NCBI GenBank assembly: GCA_002345845.1
Contig: DDWF01000155.1
Coordinates: forward strand, 1 to 12,061
Length of the DNA stretch: 12,061 nt
Direction: 5' to 3'
From: Betaproteobacteria bacterium UBA2293
GTDB lineage: Bacteria; Pseudomonadota; Gammaproteobacteria; Burkholderiales; Rhodocyclaceae
The notes under the pieces are model-generated. The model searched no databases. It had not been told where the DNA came from and saw only the letters and a list, made by a program, of their open reading frames with translations. Shown here piece by piece: positions 6,653 to 12,061 of the stretch (its first letter is position 1; each line of letters starts with the position of its first letter). The position numbers and the translations under genes are program-made.

Positions 6653-7942
6653 ATGATCTCCATCCACCGCATCGTACTGCTGCGGCTGCTCATGGCTTGG
6701 GCTGCCGTTTCCCTGCTGGTCGGCATCCCGACTTATTACATCGAACTCCAGCAACTGGACGACTCGGTCGTCGCGCTAGCCGCCAGCGAATCCCGGCACT
6801 TTTCCCCGGCCGGCCTGAACGCCGATGTGCGCACGCCGGATGAGCTGCGCATTCTCGAGCAACGCGCCAACGAGTTCGTCCAGCGCAGTTTCGTCGTCAT
6901 CGAAGTCTATGACCGCGACAAGAAGCGCCTGCTGGAAGCGGTCAATCCCCAGTACGCGCACATCGAGGAAGAGCTGAAGCGCTACAAGCACAGTTTCCCG
7001 ATCGACGCGGAGAGCCATTATCAGAAGTTCGTCGTCGGCGCGGAGACGGTCGTCCAGGTGCTGGTGCCGCTGCGCACACCAGCCGGCAGCGACGCCGGGT
7101 TCTTCGAGGGCGTTTTCGTCGTCGACCACGCGACCCTGGACGAACTGCGCAGCCACGTCTGGCGGACGCTGGCTGCCGTGCTCATCGCCGTATTGGCGAC
7201 GACGGTGCTGCTCTATCCGGTGATCATCGCCCTGAACCGCGATGTGCTCCGCTTCTCGCAAGAGGTGCTGAAAGGCAACCTGGAGATGGCCTCGGTGCTC
7301 GGCGCGGCGATCGCCAAGCGCGATTCGGATACCGGCGATCACAACTACCGGGTCACGCTGTACGCCATCCGGCTCGGCGAAGCCGTCGGCCTGGCGGCCA
7401 ACGACATGCGCCAGCTGATCCTCGGCGCCTTCCTGCACGACGTCGGCAAGATTGGTATCAGCGACAACATCCTGCTCAAGCCGGGCAAGCTGACAGAGGA
7501 AGAGTTCACCGTCATGCGCACCCACGTCGCCCTCGGCGTCGACATCGTCGAGCAGTCCGACTGGTTGCAGGGTGCCCGCGCCGTCATCGAAGGCCACCAC
7601 GAGAAGTTCGACGGCTCAGGCTACCTGCGCGGCCTGCGCGGCACCCAGATTCCCCTCAACGCGCGCATCTTCGCCATCGTCGATGTCTTCGACGCCTTGA
7701 CCTCACGGCGTCCCTACAAGGAACCGATGGCGTTGGCGCAGGCACTGGCCATCATCGACAAGGATGCCGGCAGCCATTTCGATCCGCAGCTGGTTGAGCG
7801 TTTTCTCGACATCGCTCCGGGCATCCACGCGTCCATCGCCGGGGCCGGTGAAACGGCGCTGCAGGCGCTGTTGCGTGACCAGGCGATGCACTACTTCCTG
7901 CGCGCCTCGATCGAAGCCCGGGGCAATCTCCAGGCGGTCTAA
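6653..7942 (+). CDS. Membrane HD-GYP-type cyclic-di-GMP phosphodiesterase with periplasmic sensor region
   Basis: The 429-aa protein has a TM helix at about 8-28, a periplasmic region of about 140 residues with no recognised named domain, a second TM at about 171-193, and a cytoplasmic HD-GYP domain at about 208-390. Metal and catalytic residues are present: H230 (GDHNYRV), H262-D263 with K266 in HDVGK, H291, H315-H316-E317 in GHHEKFDGSGY, and D344 in VDVFDALTSRRPY. The name-giving GYP motif reads GYL (G323-Y324-L325), a Pro-to-Leu change. The family hydrolyses c-di-GMP (or related cyclic dinucleotides) to pGpG or GMP; here activity would be gated by the periplasmic region. An in-frame stop (6647-6649) lies just before the ATG, so 6653 is the earliest start, and it keeps TM1 intact. 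The last bases overlap the uvrD stop codon. Confidence 0.93.
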   Translation: MISIHRIVLLRLLMAWAAVSLLVGIPTYYIELQQLDDSVVALAASESRHFSPAGLNADVRTPDELRILEQRANEFVQRSFVVIEVYDRDKKRLLEAVNPQYAHIEEELKRYKHSFPIDAESHYQKFVVGAETVVQVLVPLRTPAGSDAGFFEGVFVVDHATLDELRSHVWRTLAAVLIAVLATTVLLYPVIIALNRDVLRFSQEVLKGNLEMASVLGAAIAKRDSDTGDHNYRVTLYAIRLGEAVGLAANDMRQLILGAFLHDVGKIGISDNILLKPGKLTEEEFTVMRTHVALGVDIVEQSDWLQGARAVIEGHHEKFDGSGYLRGLRGTQIPLNARIFAIVDVFDALTSRRPYKEPMALAQALAIIDKDAGSHFDPQLVERFLDIAPGIHASIAGAGETALQALLRDQAMHYFLRASIEARGNLQAV

Positions 7943-10077
7943 ACCGGCGTCAGCTTGGCGTATTCGAGGGCCAGCCACTTCATGCCGCTGGCGCCAAAAT
8001 TGACCTGGACGCGAGCATCGGCGCCGCGGCCTTCGGTGGCGACGATGACGCCGATGCCGAACTTGGCGTGCTCGACGGTCTGGCCGATGCGCAGGCCGCT
8101 GCTGTTGGTTTCTGCGTAGCCACCGCCGAACGAGCCGTAGGCCGGCACGGCGCTCGGCTCGGCCTTCTTGTTGAGCTTGCGCAGCAACTGCTCGGGAATC
8201 TCTTCCAGGAAACCGGACGGCACGCAGTAGCGGGTCTGGCCATGCAGCATGCGCGTCTGCGCACAGGTGACGTAGAGCCGCTGGCGGGCGCGGGTGACGG
8301 CGACGTACATCAGCCGGCGCTCTTCCTCCAGCCCTTCGCGCCCCTGGCTGACTGCGTTCTCGTGCGGGAACAGGCCCTGCTCCAGGCCGGTGATGAAGAC
8401 GACGTCAAATTCCAGGCCCTTGGCGGCATGCACCGACATCAGCTGGACTGCCTCCTGGCCTTCGCCGGCCTGGTGCTCGCCGGCTTCCAGCGAGGCCAGG
8501 GTGAGGAAGGAGACCAGGGCGCCGCCTTCGCCAATGGCGCCTTCGTCGTCGACGAAGGTGGCAGCGGCATTGATCAGTTCGTCGAGGTTTTCCAGCCGGT
8601 CCTGGCCTTCCTTCTCGGTGCGGTAATGCTGGGCCAGGCCGGATTTCTCGATGACGTGCTCGACCATCTCCGGTAGCGGCAGGCCCTCGGTCTCGCCACG
8701 CAGCTGTTCGATCAGCCGGATGAAGGCGCCGACCGTCTGGCCAGCCTTGCCAGTCAGCGAGGCGGCGGCGTTGTAGAGGCTGGAATTGCACTGGTGCGCC
8801 GTCGCCTGGAGGTTTTCCAGCGAACGGGCGCCGATGCCGCGGGTCGGGAAATTGACCACGCGCAGGAAGGCGGTGTCGTCGTCCGGATTGCCCAACAGGC
8901 GCAGGTAGGCCAGCGCATGCTTGATTTCCTGGCGCTCGAAGAAGCGCAGGCCGCCGTAGACCTTGTACGGCACGTTCTTGGTAAACAGCTCGTTTTCCAG
9001 CACCCGTGACTGGGCGTTGGAGCGGTAGAGCAAGGCGATCTGTGTCGGCGAGATGCCGTCGCGCACCAGCTCGCGGATTTCCTCGACGACGAAACGCGCC
9101 TCGTCGAGATCTGAATAGGCCTCGAAGGCGCGAATCGGCTCGCCGTCGCCGGCGTCGGTCCACAGGTTCTTGCCCAGGCGCTCGCGGTTGTTCTTGATCA
9201 GCGCATTGGCGGCGGCCAGGATGTTGCCGTGCGAACGGTAGTTCTGCTCCAGACGGATAACGTTGTCACCGGCATAGTCGCGCTCGAAGTCGCGCATGTT
9301 GCCGACCTCGGCGCCGCGGAAGGCGTAGATGCTCTGGTCGTCGTCGCCGACGGCGAAGACCTTGGCGCCGCCGCCGGCCAGCAGTTGCAGCCAGGCGTAC
9401 TGCAGCTTGTTGGTGTCCTGGAACTCATCGACCAGGATGGCGCGGAAGCGCTCCTGGTAATGCCGGCGCAGCGGCTCGTTGCGCTGCAGCAATTCGAAGC
9501 AGCGCAGCAGCAGTTCGGCGAAATCGACGACGCCCTCGCGGTTGCACTGGTTTTCGTACTCGGTATACAGCTCGACGCGCTTCTGCGTGTAGTTGTCGTA
9601 GGCCTCGGCCTGCGCCGCGCGCACGCCCTGCTCCTTGTGCGCATTGATGAAGTGGCACAGCTCGCGTGGCGGATATTTCTCGTCATCGACATTGAGGTTC
9701 TTCAGCAAGCGCTTGACCATGGCCAGCTGGTCGGCACTGTCGAGGATCTGGAAGGTCTGCGGCAGGCCAGCCTCGCGATAGTGGGCGCGCAGCAGCCGGT
9801 TGCACAGACCGTGGAAGGTGCCGATCCACATGCCGCGGGTATTGATCGGCACCAGCGCCGACAGGCGCGCGGTCATTTCCTTGGCTGCCTTGTTGGTGAA
9901 AGTTACCGCCAGAACGCCGTGCGGCCCGACCTGGTTGGTCGACATCAGCCAGGCGATGCGCGTCGTCAGCACGCGCGTCTTGCCGCTGCCCGCCCCGGCG
10001 AGGATCAGCGCATGCACGGGCGGCAGGGTGACGGCCTGCAACTGCGGGGAATTCAGATTGGCAAGTAGGTCGGACAT
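7939..10077 (-). CDS. uvrD: DNA helicase II (UvrD), superfamily 1A
   Basis: The 712-aa protein is nearly the length of E. coli UvrD (720). All SF1A motifs are present: Walker A GAGSGKT (28-34), Ia VTFTNKAAKEM (58-68), II LVDEFQDTN (215-223, D217-E218), III FAVGDDDQSIYAFRGA (241-256), IV RLEQNYRS (275-282), V MSVHAAKGLEFDVVF (547-561) and VI EEERRLMYVAVTRARQR (584-600). A C-terminal Tudor-like domain (IGQTVEHAKFGIG at 664-676 through MKWLALEYAKL) marks UvrD/PcrA and is absent in Rep. Long stretches match UvrD rather than Rep, for example TFHGLCNRLLRAHYREAGLP (87-106). The protein unwinds DNA 3'-to-5' in nucleotide excision and mismatch repair and can act on stalled RNA polymerase. The start has only a weak GAAG upstream. 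No LexA-like box was recognised before it. Confidence 0.97.
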   Translation of the reverse strand: MSDLLANLNSPQLQAVTLPPVHALILAGAGSGKTRVLTTRIAWLMSTNQVGPHGVLAVTFTNKAAKEMTARLSALVPINTRGMWIGTFHGLCNRLLRAHYREAGLPQTFQILDSADQLAMVKRLLKNLNVDDEKYPPRELCHFINAHKEQGVRAAQAEAYDNYTQKRVELYTEYENQCNREGVVDFAELLLRCFELLQRNEPLRRHYQERFRAILVDEFQDTNKLQYAWLQLLAGGGAKVFAVGDDDQSIYAFRGAEVGNMRDFERDYAGDNVIRLEQNYRSHGNILAAANALIKNNRERLGKNLWTDAGDGEPIRAFEAYSDLDEARFVVEEIRELVRDGISPTQIALLYRSNAQSRVLENELFTKNVPYKVYGGLRFFERQEIKHALAYLRLLGNPDDDTAFLRVVNFPTRGIGARSLENLQATAHQCNSSLYNAAASLTGKAGQTVGAFIRLIEQLRGETEGLPLPEMVEHVIEKSGLAQHYRTEKEGQDRLENLDELINAAATFVDDEGAIGEGGALVSFLTLASLEAGEHQAGEGQEAVQLMSVHAAKGLEFDVVFITGLEQGLFPHENAVSQGREGLEEERRLMYVAVTRARQRLYVTCAQTRMLHGQTRYCVPSGFLEEIPEQLLRKLNKKAEPSAVPAYGSFGGGYAETNSSGLRIGQTVEHAKFGIGVIVATEGRGADARVQVNFGASGMKWLALEYAKLTPV

Positions 10078-10098
10078 GAATTACTTCACGGAAAAATG

Positions 10099-10117
10099 AC
10101 CGCCAAAGCGGTAGAAT
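10099..10117 (+). promoter_or_regulatory. Small hairpin and putative -10 element upstream of the 117-aa gene
   Basis: ACCGC (10099-10103) and GCGGT (10108-10112) form a perfect 5-bp inverted repeat around CAAA. TAGAAT (10112-10117), in the context GCGGTAGAATCACGCC, matches the -10 style seen before leuS and the 351 gene. It points toward the 10326 gene and would put the transcription start near 10124, just before the operator at 10142. The -35 is weak. The region also lies in the untranslated leader or promoter of uvrD on the other strand. Confidence 0.4.
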
Positions 10118-10141
10118 CACGCCGCAAAAATCGGCAAGGGT

Positions 10142-10158
10142 AATTGGTAATACCAATT
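10142..10158. promoter_or_regulatory. Perfect GntR/FadR-class (PdhR/LldR-like) operator
   Basis: AATTGGTAATACCAATT is a 17-bp palindrome with 8-bp perfect arms around a single central A. It matches exactly the consensus known for PdhR of E. coli (ATTGGTnnnACCAAT), shared in core by LldR- and GlcC-type regulators of the FCD group. It lies about 20 bp downstream of the likely transcription start of the plus-strand unit, a typical repressor position. It is also about 65 bp upstream of the uvrD start codon on the other strand. The regulator is not encoded in the window. Confidence 0.65.
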
Positions 10159-10170
10159 TTGTTGTTATTG

Positions 10171-10188
10171 TGCAACGCAACAAAACTT
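10171..10188 (+). repeat. Imperfect direct repeat, copy 1 (TGC-N3-GCA then CAAAACTT)
   Basis: TGCAACGCAACAAAACTT. The first nine bases are the inverted repeat TGC-AAC-GCA. Copy 2 at 10247-10263 has the same arrangement with one base fewer before CAAAACTT. The copies start 76 bp apart. TGC/GCA inverted repeats of this size recall sites of PhaR-type polyester-granule regulators (known in Paracoccus as CTGC-N3-4-GCAG), but the flanking C and G are missing here. Confidence 0.45.
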
Positions 10189-10225
10189 GTGTCTGTTGAA
10201 ATGATTTTCCAACGAACAGGCGAAG

Positions 10226-10247
10226 TATACTTGCTAAAAAATATATT
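10226..10247 (+). promoter_or_regulatory. AT-rich segment with alternative -10-like words
   Basis: TATACT (10226-10231) and TATATT (10242-10247) are good -10 words in the very AT-rich leader, but neither has an acceptable -35 at 16-18 bp. They are possible secondary promoters for the 117-aa gene, closer to it than TAGAAT at 10112. Confidence 0.25.
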
Positions 10248-10263
10248 GCAGTGCACAAAACTT
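10247..10263 (+). repeat. Imperfect direct repeat, copy 2 (TGC-N3-GCA then CAAAACTT)
   Basis: TGCAGTGCACAAAACTT. The inverted repeat TGC-AGT-GCA is followed directly by CAAAACTT, as in copy 1 at 10171-10188. Repetition of both the palindrome and its 3' flank argues for a protein-binding site used twice rather than chance. Confidence 0.45.
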
Positions 10264-10288
10264 TTCGCTCACAAGGCGATCGAAGCAG

Positions 10289-10308
10289 TTGATGGTCACC
10301 ACCATCAA
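10289..10308 (+). other. Leader hairpin just upstream of the ribosome binding site
   Basis: TTGATGGT (10289-10296) pairs perfectly with ACCATCAA (10301-10308) around the 4-nt loop CACC. The stem ends 5 nt before the AGGAG (10314-10318) of the 117-aa gene. It could hold the ribosome site open, stabilise the message, or be bound by a protein. No T-run follows, so it is not a terminator. Confidence 0.5.
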
Positions 10309-10325
10309 GCATCAGGAGTAACAGC

Positions 10326-10679
10326 ATGAACAACAGCATGAACGCACCCAAGATCCTTCCCTGGATCGCCCGCAAGGCCGGCATCAGTGACGAGCTCGCG
10401 CTCAAGCTATGGCGTCGCGCCCTTTCCGAAGCCGAATATATCTGCGGCAAGGCCGAAGGCTCCAAATACTGGGGCCTGACCGTCGAACGCTTCCTCTCCA
10501 TCGTCGAGGACGAAGTCGGCAGCACGCCCGAGTATGGCCTGACGCCCGCCCCGCGCCTGTCGTGGATGTGGCACCACCAGTCCCGGATGTCGCTGCTCTC
10601 CCTGATGGCCGCCCAGAACACCTACCGTTTCTGGCAGAACACCTGGGGAAATCTGGCAGCACAAAAAAAAGCAGCGTGA
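10326..10679 (+). CDS. Small Trp-rich protein of unknown function
   Basis: The 117-aa protein matches no family I can name. It has no signal peptide and no membrane helix. The N-terminal half looks helical: LPWIARKAGISDELALKLWR (11-30), then EAEYICGKAEGSKYWG, then LTVERFLSIVEDEV. Residues 65-80 are Pro/Gly-rich. The last part, MWHHQSRMSLLSLMAAQNTY (81-100), is followed by a second aromatic patch RFWQNTWGN. There are seven Trp in 117 residues (13, 29, 49, 80, 82, 103, 107). Such a layout fits a small adaptor, or a surface- or granule-binding protein, but this is only a guess. Coding is supported by GC codon bias returning after an AT-rich leader and by AGGAG (10314-10318) 7 nt before the ATG. 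ATG at 10338 is a less likely start. Strong regulatory signals lie upstream. The stop codon lies inside the left arm of a large inverted repeat. Confidence 0.8.
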   Translation: MNNSMNAPKILPWIARKAGISDELALKLWRRALSEAEYICGKAEGSKYWGLTVERFLSIVEDEVGSTPEYGLTPAPRLSWMWHHQSRMSLLSLMAAQNTYRFWQNTWGNLAAQKKAA

Positions 10680-10769
10680 CCGGGCGTCGCTGACCAATAG
10701 CTGATGCGGGGCGTGCAGGCCCCGCATCGTTTGGTCAGCGAATGGCAGCGCCCCATTCCCGGTCACGCT
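10663..10769 (-). terminator. 97-bp nested, branched inverted repeat followed by T8 on the minus strand
   Basis: The outer arms are AGCGTGACCGGG (10673-10684) and CCCGGTCACGCT (10758-10769), 12 bp and perfect. Inside is a hairpin with an 11-bp lower stem (10687-10697 with 10731-10741), an internal loop, and a 10-bp upper stem GATGCGGGGC (10703-10712) with GCCCCGCATC (10719-10728). A side hairpin AATGG/CCATT (10741-10745 with 10753-10757) competes for one base and fills the remaining gap. On the minus strand the outer arm is followed after 2 nt by eight T's (10670-10663), the form of an intrinsic terminator. No minus-strand gene is seen to its right, so it may be the body of a small RNA or a barrier to antisense transcription. 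Confidence 0.55.
10702..10732 (+). terminator. Inner GC-rich hairpin, possible plus-strand terminator of the 117-aa gene
   Basis: GATGCGGGGC (10703-10712) and GCCCCGCATC (10719-10728) form a 10-bp stem with the loop GTGCAG, extended by a T-G wobble. In the plus direction it is followed by GTTT only, so termination would rest on the stem strength. It is the upper part of the larger nested structure and begins 23 nt after the stop codon. Confidence 0.45.
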
Positions 10770-10783
10770 CGAGGCGCCATGGC

Positions 10784-10805
10784 GGCCGACGGAAAATCGT
10801 CGGCC
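10784..10805. other. Strong hairpin in the 10326 gene-leuS spacer
   Basis: GGCCGACG (10784-10791) pairs perfectly with CGTCGGCC (10798-10805); a G-T pair closes an AAAA loop. No T-run follows on either strand. It is the second of three hairpins stacked between the 117-aa gene and leuS. Confidence 0.45.
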
Positions 10806-10807
10806 CG

Positions 10808-10842
10808 CTGCCCCGCTCCCGCCGCCGACGGGTGCGGGGCGG
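10808..10842. other. Third hairpin, abutting the leuS -10 element
   Basis: CCCCGC (10811-10816) pairs with GCGGGG (10834-10839), and CCCG (10818-10821) with CGGG (10829-10832), across a T-T mismatch. Outer pairs extend it to 10808 and 10842. As it lies upstream of the likely leuS transcription start, it could only form in DNA or in read-through RNA. Confidence 0.35.

Positions 10843-12061
<1,219 letters not shown>

Noticed and set aside
9229..10068. 279-codon plus-strand open frame.
   Set aside because: It lies fully opposite uvrD, whose motifs are unmistakable; it is a shadow of GC-rich codon bias.
10099..10112. ACCGC-CAAA-GCGGT as a uvrD operator (LexA-like).
   Set aside because: It does not resemble the CTGT-N8-ACAG LexA box; it is kept only as a small hairpin by the -10.
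10144..10329. 61-codon open frame (TTG start) whose stop overlaps the ATG of the 117-aa gene (ATGA).
   Set aside because: It has no Shine-Dalgarno, an AT-rich unbiased codon make-up, and runs across the operator and repeats. A leader peptide cannot be excluded, but nothing else supports one.
10663..10670. A8 run at the end of the 117-aa gene as a programmed frameshift site.
   Set aside because: A slip would change only the last few residues, and the run is better explained as the T8 of a minus-strand terminator.

Overview
The window is a stretch of GC-rich chromosome. By eye the genes are roughly two-thirds G+C, with strong third-position C/G. It fits a betaproteobacterium, most likely a Rhodocyclaceae-type organism (Dechloromonas/Azoarcus relatives). 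That placement rests on the style of the leuS and uvrD proteins, the c-di-GMP signalling genes and the -10 elements of the form GCGGTA(G/T)AAT. It is inference: no rRNA is present, and no mobile element, CRISPR array or tRNA was seen.

Layout. Positions 2-307 (+) are the end of an EAL phosphodiesterase. Positions 351-2053 (+) hold a translationally coupled pair: a membrane-anchored BNR/Asp-box sialidase-like protein and a polytopic membrane protein. This pair runs tail to tail, with a 23-bp overlap, into a two-receiver response regulator at 2031-2834 (-). A DUF2062 membrane protein follows at 3004-3552 (+). Then comes a tightly coupled minus-strand operon read from 6486 down to 3564: a zinc-independent quinone oxidoreductase, a membrane-anchored TAXI-family solute-binding protein with a cytoplasmic tail, and a small ParA-type ATPase. 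Divergent from it is a membrane HD-GYP phosphodiesterase at 6653-7942 (+), whose stop codon overlaps that of the convergent uvrD helicase gene at 7939-10077 (-). After an unusual AT-rich regulatory region (10078-10325) come a small Trp-rich protein of unknown function (10326-10679, +) and the first 45% or so of leuS (10884 to the end, +).

The genes fall into three groups. Housekeeping genes are uvrD (repair) and leuS (translation). Signalling genes are two different kinds of c-di-GMP phosphodiesterase and a double-receiver regulator. The third group is envelope or unknown function: the sialidase-like pair, DUF2062, and the oxidoreductase-TAXI-ParA operon.

The most interesting stretch is around the 117-aa gene at 10326. 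Upstream it has a perfect PdhR/LldR-class operator, two copies of an imperfect direct repeat built on TGC-N3-GCA, and a leader hairpin directly before a strong ribosome binding site. Downstream it ends in a 97-bp nested, branched inverted repeat. Read on the minus strand, that repeat is followed by eight T's, like an sRNA or a very strong terminator. The second item worth attention is the oxidoreductase-TAXI-ParA operon, which has no TRAP permease and no ParB partner in view.
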